From: Gemmatimonadota bacterium
GTDB taxonomy: Bacteria; Gemmatimonadota; Gemmatimonadetes; Longimicrobiales; Gaopeijiaceae
DNA: 64,000 nucleotides
Direction: 5' to 3'
Assembly: GCA_041390125.1 (NCBI GenBank)
Contig: JAWKQN010000003.1
Span: 124,001 to 188,000, forward strand
Shown here: one piece after another, positions 23,789-32,454 of the stretch
How the letters are laid out: each line of letters begins with the position of its first letter
Numbering within the stretch: the first letter of the stretch is position 1
Notes under the pieces: model-generated
Told to the model about the DNA's origin: nothing
Databases searched by the model: none
Seen by the model: only the letters and a program-made list of their open reading frames with translations
Position numbers and translations under genes: made by a program

Positions 23789-24535
23789 GTGGCCGGTCAT
23801 TCCAAATGGGCGCAGATCAAGCGCAAGAAAGCCGTCATCGACGCCAAGCGCGGCCAGGCCTTCACCAAGCTGATCCGCGAGATCACGGTGGCGGCCCGGG
23901 AGGGCGGCGGGCACGTGGAGTTCAACCCGCGCCTCCGCCTGGCCGTGGACACCGCCAAGGCCGCCAACATGCCGGCGGACAACATCGAGCGCGCCATCAA
24001 GCGGGGCACCGGCGAGCTGGAGGGGGTCAACTACGAAGAGGTCGTCTACGAGGGCTACGGACCCGGGGGCGTGGCCCTCTACATCCAGACGCTGACCGAC
24101 AACCAGAATCGGACGGTGGCCGAGGTGCGCCACGTGCTGGATCGCAACGGAGGCAACCTCGGCACGTCGGGCTCGGTGGCGTGGCAGTTCTCCCGCAAGG
24201 GCCAGATCTACGTGGACGGCGCCCGCCACTCGGAGGAGGCCGTATTCGAGGCGGCCATCGAGGCCGGCGCGGAGGACGTCTCCCGCGAGGGGGACGAGTT
24301 CCTGGTCAGCACCGAGGTCGCGGACTTCCACGCCGTGCAGCAGGCGCTCGGCGGGGCCGGGATCGAGCTCTCCCAGGCCGAGCTCTCCATGATCGCCAAC
24401 AACGAGGTGGACGTCGCGGGGAAGGAGGCCGAGCGGCTGATCAAGCTCCTCGACGCCCTCGAGGACCTGGACGACGTGCAGAAGGTCTATTCCAACGGCA
24501 ACATCGACGAGGCCGTCCTCGCCGAGGTGCTGTAG
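23789..24535 (+). CDS. yebC: YebC/PmpR-family regulator or translation factor
   Basis: 248 residues with the unmistakable YebC start 'AGHSKWAQIKRKKAVIDAKRGQAFTKLIREITVAAREGG' and later 'LRLAVDTAKAANMPADNIERAIKRGTGE' and 'YEGYGPGGVALYIQTLTDNQNRT'. Family members have been described both as DNA-binding regulators and as ribosome-associated factors that relieve stalling. The gene's position just before ruvC is common in bacteria. GTG at 23789 follows GGGAGGT and gives the canonical N terminus; the frame opens earlier at 23744 but adds nonsense. Confidence 0.95.
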   Translation: MAGHSKWAQIKRKKAVIDAKRGQAFTKLIREITVAAREGGGHVEFNPRLRLAVDTAKAANMPADNIERAIKRGTGELEGVNYEEVVYEGYGPGGVALYIQTLTDNQNRTVAEVRHVLDRNGGNLGTSGSVAWQFSRKGQIYVDGARHSEEAVFEAAIEAGAEDVSREGDEFLVSTEVADFHAVQQALGGAGIELSQAELSMIANNEVDVAGKEAERLIKLLDALEDLDDVQKVYSNGNIDEAVLAEVL

Positions 24536-24566
24536 CGGTGCGTCCCGCCACCGCGCGCGCCCGCCC

Positions 24567-25070
24567 GTGATCGTCGTCGGCATCGACCCCGGGACCCGCG
24601 TCACCGGCTACGGCGTGGTCGCGGCCCGGGGCGCGGGCGCCTACACCCTGCTCGAATGCGGGGTGATCCGGACCTCGGCCCAGGCGCCGCTACCCACGCG
24701 CATCCGCGAGATCTACGAGGGCACCTGCCAGATCCTCGACCGGCACGGTCCGGTGGCCGTGGCGGTCGAGCGCGTCTTCCAGGGCCGCAACGTCCACAGC
24801 GCGCTCACGCTGGGTCAGGCGCGGGGCGTGGTGCTGCTGGCCGCGGCGCTGCGCGAGATCGACATCGCGGAATATGCGCCCGGCGAGATCAAGAAGGCCG
24901 TCGTGGGCTTCGGCCGGGCCGAGAAGGACCAGGTAGCCTTCATGGTGCAGCGCCTGCTGCGGCTGAAGAGCCCGCCCGCCCCCCACGACGCGGCGGACGG
25001 GGTGGCCGCGGCGCTCTGCCATCACCTCTCCGGTGGGCTGGCCGGGATCCCCGCGGGAGGGCGTGCATGA
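24567..25070 (+). CDS. ruvC: Holliday junction endonuclease RuvC
   Basis: 167 residues. The RNase H-like active site is visible: Asp 7 in 'GIDPGTRVTGYG', the Glu in 'VAVERVFQGRNVHSA' and the aspartates in 'PPAPHDAADGVAAALCH'. It cuts four-way junctions symmetrically at recombination intermediates, guided by RuvAB encoded next. GTG at 24567 places the first strand correctly. It overlaps ruvA by 4 bp. Confidence 0.96.
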   Translation: MIVVGIDPGTRVTGYGVVAARGAGAYTLLECGVIRTSAQAPLPTRIREIYEGTCQILDRHGPVAVAVERVFQGRNVHSALTLGQARGVVLLAAALREIDIAEYAPGEIKKAVVGFGRAEKDQVAFMVQRLLRLKSPPAPHDAADGVAAALCHHLSGGLAGIPAGGRA

Positions 25071-25657
25071 TCAGCCGTCTGAAGGGCACCCTGCTCGCCA
25101 ACGAGATCGAGGTGCTCGAGATCGAGACCGCCGGGGGCGTGGTCTACGAGGTGGAGGTGCCACTCACGGTCCTGTCCCATCTGCCCCGGCTGGGCTCCAG
25201 GGTGGAGCTGCGCACCGTGCAGGTCGTGCGCGAGGACTCCCTTACGCTCTACGGCTTCGTGGACGGCACCGAGCGCGAGATGTTCAAGCGGCTGCTGACC
25301 GCCACCGGGGTCGGTCCGCGGCTGGCGCTCTCCATGCTCTCCACCATGTCGGCGCGTCGGTTGGCCCGCGCGCTCGTGGACCGTGACTGGGCCCTGCTCA
25401 CCCAGATCAGCGGGGTGGGACGCAAGAAGGCGGAGAAGCTCGTGCTGGAGCTGGCGGAGAAGGTGGCGGACCTGGCCGGTGCCGGAGAGGACGGGTCCCC
25501 CGTGCCCGCCGCCGGCCAGGAGGCCGTGCGTGCCCTCGTGGCCCTGGGCCTCCAGGCCCTGGAGGCGGACGAGGCGGTCCGGGAGGTGCTGGCCGGCGAG
25601 CCCGGGATGCCCGCGGACCAGGTGATCCGACGGGTCCTGGCCCACCGGGCGGGGTAG
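25067..25657 (+). CDS. ruvA: Holliday junction DNA helicase subunit RuvA
   Basis: 196 residues with the OB-fold domain (about 1-62: 'MISRLKGTLLANE', 'LTLYGFVDGTEREMF'), two helix-hairpin-helix units ('LLTATGVGPRLALSML' and 'LTQISGVGRKKAEKLVLEL'), a flexible linker and the C-terminal RuvB-binding domain ('AVRALVALGLQALEADEAVREVL'). It binds the junction as a tetramer and loads RuvB. ATG at 25067 overlaps the ruvC stop by 4 bp. Confidence 0.96.
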   Translation: MISRLKGTLLANEIEVLEIETAGGVVYEVEVPLTVLSHLPRLGSRVELRTVQVVREDSLTLYGFVDGTEREMFKRLLTATGVGPRLALSMLSTMSARRLARALVDRDWALLTQISGVGRKKAEKLVLELAEKVADLAGAGEDGSPVPAAGQEAVRALVALGLQALEADEAVREVLAGEPGMPADQVIRRVLAHRAG

Positions 25658-25665
25658 GGAACGCC

Positions 25666-26700
25666 GTGAGCGAGCGCTACGAGATCACCACGCCCGAGGA
25701 GCTCTCGGAGGACACCGGGAGCGAGCTGTCGCTGCGGCCGCAGCGGCTCTCCGAGTTCATCGGGCAGGAGAAGGTCAAGGCCTCGCTGGCGGTGGCCATC
25801 GAGGCGGCCAAGGCGCGGCGGGAGCCGCTCGACCACCTCCTCTTCCACGGCCCGCCCGGGCTGGGCAAGACCACGTTGGCCTCGCTCCTGGCCCGGGAGA
25901 TGGGGGTCAACATCAAGACCACGTCCGGTCCCGTGCTGGAGAAGCCCGCCGACCTGGTGGGGATCCTGACCAGCCAGCGCGAAGGCGACATCCTCTTCAT
26001 CGACGAGATCCACCGGCTGCGACCCGTGATCGAGGAGTTCCTCTATCCCGCGATGGAGGACTTCCAGATCGAGATCCGCATGGCCGAGGGCCCACGGGCC
26101 CAGACCATGACCATGAAGATCGAGCGCTTCACGCTCGTGGGGGCCACCACCCGCTTCGGCCTGCTGACGGCGCCCATGCGCGCGCGCTTCGGCATCGTGG
26201 AGCGCCTGGGCTTCTATCCGCCGGAGGAGCTGGCGGAGATCCTCACGCGTACGGCCGACCGCCTGGCTGTGGAGACGACCCGGGCCGGCGCGGTGGAGCT
26301 GGCCCGCCGTTCCCGCGGCACCCCACGCGTCGCGCTGCGCCTGCTGCGGCGCGTGCGCGACTACGCCCAGGTCCGTGCGGATGGCATCATCGACGAAGCG
26401 GTCGCGCACGCGGCGCTGCGGATGCTCGACGTGGATGAATACGGCCTCGACGAGATGGACAGCCGCGTGCTCAAGACGCTGATCGAGAAGTTCTCCGGCG
26501 GCCCCGTGGGTCTCCAGTCGCTGGCCGTGGCGCTCGGCGAGGACATGTCCACGCTCGAGGAGGTCTACGAACCGTTCCTGATCCAGAACGGGTTCCTGAT
26601 GCGCACGCCGCGGGGCCGGCTGGCCACTCCGCGCGCGTACGAGCGCTTCGGGTATACGCCGCCGCCCGAGGGCGAGGGTCAGGGCACGCTGTTCGGGTGA
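25666..26700 (+). CDS. ruvB: Holliday junction helicase motor RuvB
   Basis: 344 residues: AAA+ ATPase with Walker A GPPGLGKTT, Walker B 'LFIDEIHRL', sensor 1 'LVGATTR', the arginine-finger region 'LTAPMRARFG' and the C-terminal winged helix ('GPVGLQSLAVALGEDMSTLEEVYEPFLIQNGFLMRTPRGR'). The hexamer drives branch migration together with RuvA. GTG at 25666 lies 8 bp after ruvA. It ends in a 4-bp overlap with queA. Confidence 0.97.
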   Translation: MSERYEITTPEELSEDTGSELSLRPQRLSEFIGQEKVKASLAVAIEAAKARREPLDHLLFHGPPGLGKTTLASLLAREMGVNIKTTSGPVLEKPADLVGILTSQREGDILFIDEIHRLRPVIEEFLYPAMEDFQIEIRMAEGPRAQTMTMKIERFTLVGATTRFGLLTAPMRARFGIVERLGFYPPEELAEILTRTADRLAVETTRAGAVELARRSRGTPRVALRLLRRVRDYAQVRADGIIDEAVAHAALRMLDVDEYGLDEMDSRVLKTLIEKFSGGPVGLQSLAVALGEDMSTLEEVYEPFLIQNGFLMRTPRGRLATPRAYERFGYTPPPEGEGQGTLFG

Positions 26701-27752
26701 GCGCGCTCGCCCCCGGAGCGCGCGTCTCCGACTACGACTACGCGCTCGACCCTTCCCGCATCGCCCGGTATCCCACCGAACGTCGCGACGCGAGCCGCCT
26801 GCTCGTGGTCCCGCGCGCCGGCGGGGACCTGCGTCACGGCGTCTTCACGGACCTGGTGGACCTGGTGCAGCCCGACGATCTGCTCGTGGTGAACGAGAGT
26901 CGTGTGCTGAAGGCCCGCCTGCGGGGCCACAAGCCCAGTGGCGCGCCCGCCGAGGTGCTGCTGCTGCAGCCGCGCGCGGTCGGGAGCGAGGTCCTGTGGG
27001 AGGCGCTGGTGCGCCCGGGCGGGAAGCTCAAGCCGGGTCGCACGGTGGTCGTGGCGGACGATCTGACCGTGGACATCGTCGACTCCACGGCGGACGGGGG
27101 CCGTCTCGTCCGCCTGCGGACGCCCCTGCCGCTGGAGCAGGCGCTCGAGCGCCACGGCCGGCTGCCGCTCCCGCCCTACCTGGAGCGCGAGGCGGAGGAC
27201 AGCGACCTGGAACGGTACCAGACGGTCTACGCGCGCGTGGCCGGATCGGTGGCGGCGCCCACGGCAGGCCTGCACTTCACGGAGACGCTGCTGGCCGACC
27301 TGGCGGAACGCGGCGTGGAGACCGCCCCCGTGGTGCTGCACGTGGGCCCCGGGACGTTCCGGCCGGTGGAGGGCGACGATCCCGCCGCGCATCCCATGCA
27401 CACGGAGCGGTGGAGCATCCCCCCCGCGACGGCGGACGCGCTCGCGCGCTGCCGCGCGCGGGGTGGGCGGGTGTGGGCGGTGGGGACCACCGTCACGCGC
27501 ACCCTGGAGAGCGCGGCAGGTCCCGATGGCCGCGTGCAGGCGGGGGAAGGGGAGACGCGCCTGTTCATCCGACCTCCGTATCCCTTCCGGGTGGTGGACG
27601 CCCTGATCACCAACTTCCACCTGCCGCGGTCCACCCTGCTGATGCTCGTTGCGGCGCTGGCCGGGTACGAGCGCATCATGGACGCCTACGCGGAGGCCGT
27701 GCGCAGCGGCTACCGCTTCTATTCCTACGGCGACGCGATGGCGATCGTATGA
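26697..27752 (+). CDS. queA: tRNA preQ1(34) S-adenosylmethionine ribosyltransferase-isomerase
   Basis: 351 residues. QueA signatures include 'YDYALDPSRIARYPTERRDASRLLVV', 'DLLVVNESRVLKARLRG', 'AAPTAGLHFTETLL' and 'HVGPGTFRPVEGDD'. It transfers and isomerises the ribosyl part of SAM onto preQ1 in tRNA to make epoxyqueuosine. It works after Tgt, encoded next with a 4-bp overlap. GTG at 26697 overlaps the ruvB stop; the arrangement ruvB-queA-tgt-yajC is common. Confidence 0.96.
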   Translation: MSALAPGARVSDYDYALDPSRIARYPTERRDASRLLVVPRAGGDLRHGVFTDLVDLVQPDDLLVVNESRVLKARLRGHKPSGAPAEVLLLQPRAVGSEVLWEALVRPGGKLKPGRTVVVADDLTVDIVDSTADGGRLVRLRTPLPLEQALERHGRLPLPPYLEREAEDSDLERYQTVYARVAGSVAAPTAGLHFTETLLADLAERGVETAPVVLHVGPGTFRPVEGDDPAAHPMHTERWSIPPATADALARCRARGGRVWAVGTTVTRTLESAAGPDGRVQAGEGETRLFIRPPYPFRVVDALITNFHLPRSTLLMLVAALAGYERIMDAYAEAVRSGYRFYSYGDAMAIV

Positions 27753-28894
27753 GCGGGTTCTCCTTCACCGTGGAGGGTCGTGCGGAGCGCGCCCGCGCGG
27801 GTACGCTGCGCACACCCCACGGACCCGTGACGACCCCGCGGTTCATGCCGGTGGGCACGGTAGGGGCGGTCAAGACGCTGTCGCCGGCGGAGGTGGAGGG
27901 CGTGGGGGCGAGCATGATCCTCGCCAACACCTATCACCTGTACCTGCGCCCCGGCCACGCCCTCGTGCGCGAGCTGGGCGGTCTGCACGCCTTCATGCGC
28001 TGGGATGGCCCCATCCTCACGGACTCGGGAGGCTTCCAGGTCTTCTCGCTGTCGAAGATCCGGCGCATCCACGAGGACGGCGTCGTCTTCCAGAGCCACA
28101 TCGACGGATCCACGCACGAGCTCACGCCCGAGCGCGCCGTCGACATCCAGCGCGCGCTCGGCGCCGACGTCATGATGGCCTTCGACGAGTGCCCGCCCGG
28201 GGGATCCAGCCGCGAGGAGACCCGGCGCGCCAACGAGCGCACGGCCCGCTGGCTCGAGCGGTGCCAGGCGCGCTTCCAGGCCCTGACCGCCGAGGGCGAC
28301 GGACCGGAGCAGGCGCTCTTTCCGATCGTACAGGGCAACGTCTACGACGACCTGCGGCGCGCGTCCGTGCGCGACATCCTGTCGGCCGTACCGGGATCCT
28401 CCGGCTACGCGATCGGCGGGCTGTCCGTCGGCGAGGCGAAGCCCGACATGTGGCGCACGCTGGACGTGCTCGACGACGCGCTCCCCGAGGGCTCGGCGCG
28501 GTACCTCATGGGCGTCGGCTATCCGGACGATCTGCTCGAGGCCATCGCCCGCGGCTGCGACCTGTTCGACTGCGTCGCGCCCACCCGCAACGCCCGGCAC
28601 GGTACCGCCTGGACGCGCGCGGAGGGCCAGGTCAACCTGAAGGCGGCCCGCTTCAAGGCGGACACGCGGCCCATCGACCCCGGATGTGATTGTGCTGCCT
28701 GTGCCCGCTTCGACCGCGCCTACCTGCGTCACCTGATCGTCTGCGGCGAGAGCTTCGCCCACCGGCTCCTGTCGCTGCACAACCTGCGCTTCCTGATCCG
28801 CCTCACCGAGGAGGCCCGCCAGCGGGTGCTGGAGGGTTCCTTCGCGGCCTGGAGCCGCGCGTGGCTGGAACGCTACCGCGGGGAGGCGGGGTAG
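27749..28894 (+). CDS. tgt: tRNA-guanine transglycosylase
   Basis: 381 residues. The catalytic Asp 92 is in 'ILTDSGGFQVFSL', the substrate loop is 'FDECPPGG' and 'GLSVGEAKPDMWR', and the second aspartate is in 'CDLFDCVAPTRNARHG'. The zinc ligands are CDCAAC plus a later His near 'RHLIVCGESFAHRLL'. The enzyme swaps guanine-34 for preQ1 in tRNAs with GUN anticodons. ATG at 27749 overlaps queA by 4 bp. Confidence 0.97.
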   Translation: MSGFSFTVEGRAERARAGTLRTPHGPVTTPRFMPVGTVGAVKTLSPAEVEGVGASMILANTYHLYLRPGHALVRELGGLHAFMRWDGPILTDSGGFQVFSLSKIRRIHEDGVVFQSHIDGSTHELTPERAVDIQRALGADVMMAFDECPPGGSSREETRRANERTARWLERCQARFQALTAEGDGPEQALFPIVQGNVYDDLRRASVRDILSAVPGSSGYAIGGLSVGEAKPDMWRTLDVLDDALPEGSARYLMGVGYPDDLLEAIARGCDLFDCVAPTRNARHGTAWTRAEGQVNLKAARFKADTRPIDPGCDCAACARFDRAYLRHLIVCGESFAHRLLSLHNLRFLIRLTEEARQRVLEGSFAAWSRAWLERYRGEAG

Positions 28895-28949
28895 AGCCTG
28901 CCGCCGGGCACAGGAGGTGGCCGGCGCACGAACCCCCCGGAGAGACGAC

Positions 28950-29282
28950 GTGAACGTCACCGCACTGCTGATGCTGGCCCAGCCTCGCGAAGGCGCCAAC
29001 GGCGCCATCGTGTTCCTGGTCCAGATGGTGCTCTTCTTCCTGATCCTCTATTGGCTGTTCATCCGGCCGCAGCGGAAGGAGCAGGAGCGCTTCAAGGCCA
29101 TGGTCGAGGCGATCAAGAAGGGAGACGAGGTCGTCACCACCGGGGGCGTGATCGGCACCGTGGTGCACGTGGCCGACGACCGCCTGACCATCAAGTCGGG
29201 GGAGTCGCGTCTCGTGATCGAGCGCGCCCGGATCGGGCGCATCCTGGGCAAGGACTCCGCCGAAGCGGCGTCCGGGACGTAG
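28950..29282 (+). CDS. yajC: Preprotein translocase accessory subunit YajC
   Basis: 110 residues with one membrane segment near the N terminus ('IVFLVQMVLFFLILYWLF') followed at once by the YajC signature 'IRPQRKEQERFKAMVEAIKKGDEVVTTGGVIGTV'. It associates with SecDF in the inner membrane. GTG at 28950 follows GGAGAGACGAC; the frame opens earlier but without a good start. secD and secF, often next, are absent here; def follows instead. Confidence 0.92.
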   Translation: MNVTALLMLAQPREGANGAIVFLVQMVLFFLILYWLFIRPQRKEQERFKAMVEAIKKGDEVVTTGGVIGTVVHVADDRLTIKSGESRLVIERARIGRILGKDSAEAASGT

Positions 29283-29289
29283 CGCACGG

Positions 29290-29805
29290 ATGGCCATCCG
29301 CTCGATCCGCCTCCTGGGCGATCCCGTCCTCCGGCAGCCCGCCGCCGACGTGGACGCCTTCGACGAGGCCCTGGCCGACCTGGTCGAGGACATGTGGGAG
29401 ACCATGTACCATGCGGACGGGATCGGCCTGGCGGCCCCGCAGATCGGGATCTCGCAGCGGATCCTGGTGGTCGACGTCCGGCGGTCGGACGAAGAGGCGC
29501 CGGGCCCGCTGGCGCTGGTGAACCCACGGGTCGTGACGAGCAGCAAGGAGAACGACAAGGCCCCCGAGGGCTGCCTCAGCATCCCGGGGCTCGAGGACGT
29601 GGTGACGCGCCCGACCGCCATCCGGGTGGAGGCGGTGGACGTGGAGGGGCGCGCGGTCGAGCTGGAGGCGGACGGGCTCTTCGCGCGGGCCCTACAGCAC
29701 GAGATCGACCACCTGGACGGCGTCCTCTTCATCGACCGTCTGAGCCCGCTCAAGCGCCGGCTCCTGCTGGAGAAGTGGAAGAAGCTCCAGGACGACGACG
29801 GATGA
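29290..29805 (+). CDS. def: Peptide deformylase
   Basis: 171 residues with the three deformylase motifs: GIGLAAPQIG at 44-53, EGCLSIPG at 93-100 (Cys 95 is a metal ligand) and QHEIDHLDG at 136-144 (His 137 and His 141 metal ligands, Glu 138 catalytic). It removes the formyl group from nascent proteins. It pairs functionally with fmt, encoded next with a 4-bp overlap. Confidence 0.96.
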   Translation: MAIRSIRLLGDPVLRQPAADVDAFDEALADLVEDMWETMYHADGIGLAAPQIGISQRILVVDVRRSDEEAPGPLALVNPRVVTSSKENDKAPEGCLSIPGLEDVVTRPTAIRVEAVDVEGRAVELEADGLFARALQHEIDHLDGVLFIDRLSPLKRRLLLEKWKKLQDDDG

Positions 29806-30737
29806 GGGTCGTCTTCTGGGGCACGCCGGAGTTCGCGCTCGCGTCGCTGCTGGCGGTCGAGAGCGAAGGACACCACATCGCCGGTGTGGTGACGCAGCCG
29901 GACCGGCCCGCCGGACGCGGACGCAAGCTGACGCCCTCTCCCGTGCGCGCCCGCGCCGAGCAGGAGGGCTACCGCGTCTTCACACCCGAGCGTCCACGCG
30001 GCGACGACTTCCTGTACGAGCTGAGCCAGCTGCAGCCGGACGTGTTCGTGGTCGTGGCCTACGGGCACATCCTGCGTCCGGAGGTGCTGGACCTCCCTCC
30101 GCGTGGCTGCATCAACGTGCACGCCTCGCTGCTCCCGGAGCTGCGCGGGGCGGCGCCGATCCACCGGGCCATCGCCCGGGGCGATGAACGCACCGGTGTG
30201 ACCATCATGCGCCTGGTGCCCGAGATGGACGCGGGACCGATCCTGCATCAGGCCGAGGAGCGCATCGGTCCGAGCGACACGACGACCGTGCTGTCGGCGC
30301 GGCTGGCCGAGCTCGGTGCCGAGCTCCTGGTGGAGACCCTGGCGCTCCTGGAGGCGGGGATGGCCGAGGAGCGCGAGCAGGATCACACGCGGGCGACGTT
30401 CGCGCCCAAGATCGACCGCGCCACGGCCCGGATCGACTGGTCCCGCCCCGCATCCGAGCTGGACCGCCACGTGCGGGCGATGGATCAGGCCCCCGGCGCC
30501 TGGACCGAGCTCGACGCCCAGCCCCTCAAGCTCTTCACCCCGGTCCCGTCGCCGGATACCGAGGCCGGTGCCCCACCGGGGACGGTGGTGATCGCGGACC
30601 CGCAGGCCGGGCTGGTGGTGGCGTGCGGCGAAGGGCGTCTGGGGTTGCGGGAGGTCCAGCCGGCGGGCCGGGCCCGGATGCCGGCGCTGGACTGGCTGCG
30701 CGGGCGCGGTGTGGAGGCGGGCCAGCGCTTCCAGTGA
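29802..30737 (+). CDS. fmt: Methionyl-tRNA formyltransferase
   Basis: 311 residues. The N terminus reads 'MRVVFWGTPEFALASLLAV'; the formyl-donor and catalytic region has 'INVHASLLPELRGAAPIHRAI' and 'GVTIMRLVPEMDAGPIL'; the C-terminal tRNA-binding domain has 'IDWSRPASELDRHVRAMDQAPGAWTEL'. It formylates Met-tRNA for initiation using 10-formyl-tetrahydrofolate. It overlaps def by 4 bp and the ThiE-like gene by 4 bp (GTGA). Confidence 0.96.
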   Translation: MRVVFWGTPEFALASLLAVESEGHHIAGVVTQPDRPAGRGRKLTPSPVRARAEQEGYRVFTPERPRGDDFLYELSQLQPDVFVVVAYGHILRPEVLDLPPRGCINVHASLLPELRGAAPIHRAIARGDERTGVTIMRLVPEMDAGPILHQAEERIGPSDTTTVLSARLAELGAELLVETLALLEAGMAEEREQDHTRATFAPKIDRATARIDWSRPASELDRHVRAMDQAPGAWTELDAQPLKLFTPVPSPDTEAGAPPGTVVIADPQAGLVVACGEGRLGLREVQPAGRARMPALDWLRGRGVEAGQRFQ

Positions 30738-31348
30738 TCCCGCGCCTCCATCTCATCGCGGGGGCCGCCACGCTGCGCGCACCCGGCTGGGAGGCGCAGA
30801 TGCAGGCGCTCGCCACGCGCCGGGACGGCCGGATCGCGGTGCACCTGCGGGCACCGGATCTCCCGGGTGGGGCCCTGCAGGCCGCGGCGGCCCGGTTCCG
30901 CGCGGCCTATCCGCACCTGCCCCTGTGGATCAACGACCGGGTGGACGTGGCGGCGGCCGTGGGTGCCGACGGCGTGCAGCTGGGGCAGGGCTCGCTGGCC
31001 GTCGACGAGGCCCGCGCGTGCCTTCCCCCGAGCGTGACGGTGGGCGCGTCGGTGCACGACGTGGCCGAGGCCACCGCCGGGCGCGTGGCCGACGCCGACC
31101 TCCTGGTGGTGGGCACCGTGTACGCGAGCGCGTCCCACCCGGGCCGCCCCGGCGCCGGGCCCGCGCTCCTGGAGCGGATCGCGCGTGTGGACGGGCGCCC
31201 GCTGGTCGCGATCGGAGGCGTCACGCCCGCGCGCGTCGCGGAGGTGCGGGCGGCGGGCGCCTGGGGCGTGGCCGTGCAGCGCGGCGTGTGGGAGGCGCCC
31301 GATCCCCTGGCCGCCGTCGACGCCTACCTGGATTGCCTCCTTCGTTAG
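30734..31348 (+). CDS. ThiE/TenI-like thiamine phosphate synthase
   Basis: 204 residues, a TIM barrel of the ThiE/TenI group. Recognisable parts are 'LWINDRVDVAAAVGADGVQLGQGSL', 'VGASVHDVAEA', 'LLVVGTVYASASHPGRPGAGPALLERIA' and 'PLVAIGGVTPARVAEVRAAGAWGVAV'. ThiE joins the pyrimidine and thiazole phosphates to form thiamine phosphate; TenI relatives act on the thiazole tautomer. The usual GVHLGQ reads GVQLGQ and the N-terminal strand is atypical, so I cannot choose between ThiE and TenI. GTG at 30734 overlaps fmt by 4 bp; thiS and thiG follow, which supports a thiamine role. Confidence 0.8.
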   Translation: MIPRLHLIAGAATLRAPGWEAQMQALATRRDGRIAVHLRAPDLPGGALQAAAARFRAAYPHLPLWINDRVDVAAAVGADGVQLGQGSLAVDEARACLPPSVTVGASVHDVAEATAGRVADADLLVVGTVYASASHPGRPGAGPALLERIARVDGRPLVAIGGVTPARVAEVRAAGAWGVAVQRGVWEAPDPLAAVDAYLDCLLR

Positions 31349-31358
31349 ATTTCCACGC

Positions 31359-31580
31359 ATGAGCGACGACACGACGACCATCCCGGTCCGCGTGAACGGG
31401 ACCGAGCGGGCCGTGCCGGCCGGGCTGAGCGTGCATCAGTTGCTGGAGCACTTCGAGCTCGTGCCCGGCACGGTGGTGGTGGAGCGCAACAAGCGCATCC
31501 TCCGCCGCGAGGACTATCCGGCCGAGCCGGTGGAACGGGGCGACGAGCTCGAGCTCGTCCACTTCGTGGGGGGAGGATGA
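31359..31580 (+). CDS. thiS: Sulfur carrier protein ThiS
   Basis: 73 residues of ubiquitin-like fold ending in the diagnostic Gly-Gly ('ELELVHFVGGG'). It also has 'VRVNGTERAVPAGLSVHQLLEH' and 'VVVERNKRILRREDY'. The C-terminal glycine carries the thiocarboxylate that supplies sulfur to ThiG for the thiazole ring. The activating enzyme ThiF is not in this window. It overlaps thiG by 4 bp. Confidence 0.92.
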   Translation: MSDDTTTIPVRVNGTERAVPAGLSVHQLLEHFELVPGTVVVERNKRILRREDYPAEPVERGDELELVHFVGGG

Positions 31581-32392
31581 CCGAAGCCGTGCAGGAACGC
31601 CGTCCGGACACGACGGACGCGCGTGACCGGATCACCATCGGCGACCGGACCTTCGGGTCGCGGCTGATCGTGGGGACAGGCAAGTACAGCGACAACGCCA
31701 CCATGGTGGCCGCGCTGCGGGCCAGCGGCACCGCCATGGTGACGGTGGCCGTGCGGCGTGTCGACCTGGACCGCTCGCAGGAAGAGGGGATCCTGCACCA
31801 CCTGGATCCGGCCGAGTTCTTCCTGTTGCCGAACACGGCCGGCTGCTTCACCGCGGAGGAGGCCGTGCGCTATGCTCGACTGGGCCGGGCCGCCGGCCTG
31901 GGCGACTTCGTGAAGCTCGAGGTCATCGGGGATCAGACGACGCTGCTCCCGGACACCACGGCCACGCTGGAGGCGGCCCGCACCCTCGTGGCCGAGGGAT
32001 TCCAGGTGATGGCGTACACCAACGACGACCTGATCACGGCGCTGCGGCTGGAAGACGCCGGATGCGTGGCTGTGATGCCGCTGGCCAGCCCCATCGGATC
32101 GGGGCTGGGTGTGGTCAACCCGTTCTTCATCCGCGAGATCAAGCGGCGTGCCTCGGTGCCCATCATCGTCGACGCGGGGGTCGGCACCGCCTCGGATGCC
32201 TGCGTGACCCTGGAGCAGGGCGTCGACGGCGTGCTCATGAACACGGCCATCGCCAAGGCGGACGATCCCGTCGCCATGGCCGACGCCATGCGGTTGGCCG
32301 TGCTGGCCGGCCGTCGGGCCTGGTTGGCCGGGCGCATGCCGGCGCGTGAGATCGCCGTGCCCTCCTCTCCCGCGCGCGGGATGCTCGACTGA
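31577..32392 (+). CDS. thiG: Thiazole synthase ThiG
   Basis: 271 residues with 'SRLIVGTGKYSDNATMVAALRASG', the Schiff-base lysine in 'DFVKLEVIGD', 'LEDAGCVAVMPLASPIGSGLG' and the phosphate-binding 'VPIIVDAGVGTASDA'. It builds the thiamine thiazole phosphate from deoxyxylulose phosphate, dehydroglycine and ThiS thiocarboxylate. GGGGGAGG sits directly before ATG 31577. A glycine oxidase or ThiH partner is not seen nearby. Confidence 0.95.
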   Translation: MTEAVQERRPDTTDARDRITIGDRTFGSRLIVGTGKYSDNATMVAALRASGTAMVTVAVRRVDLDRSQEEGILHHLDPAEFFLLPNTAGCFTAEEAVRYARLGRAAGLGDFVKLEVIGDQTTLLPDTTATLEAARTLVAEGFQVMAYTNDDLITALRLEDAGCVAVMPLASPIGSGLGVVNPFFIREIKRRASVPIIVDAGVGTASDACVTLEQGVDGVLMNTAIAKADDPVAMADAMRLAVLAGRRAWLAGRMPAREIAVPSSPARGMLD

Positions 32393-32454
32393 GCCGGCGG
32401 CCGCCCCGGCGAGGGCGCGGCCCGGTCTCGGAGGAGCGCCTGGCGGCGTTCCGG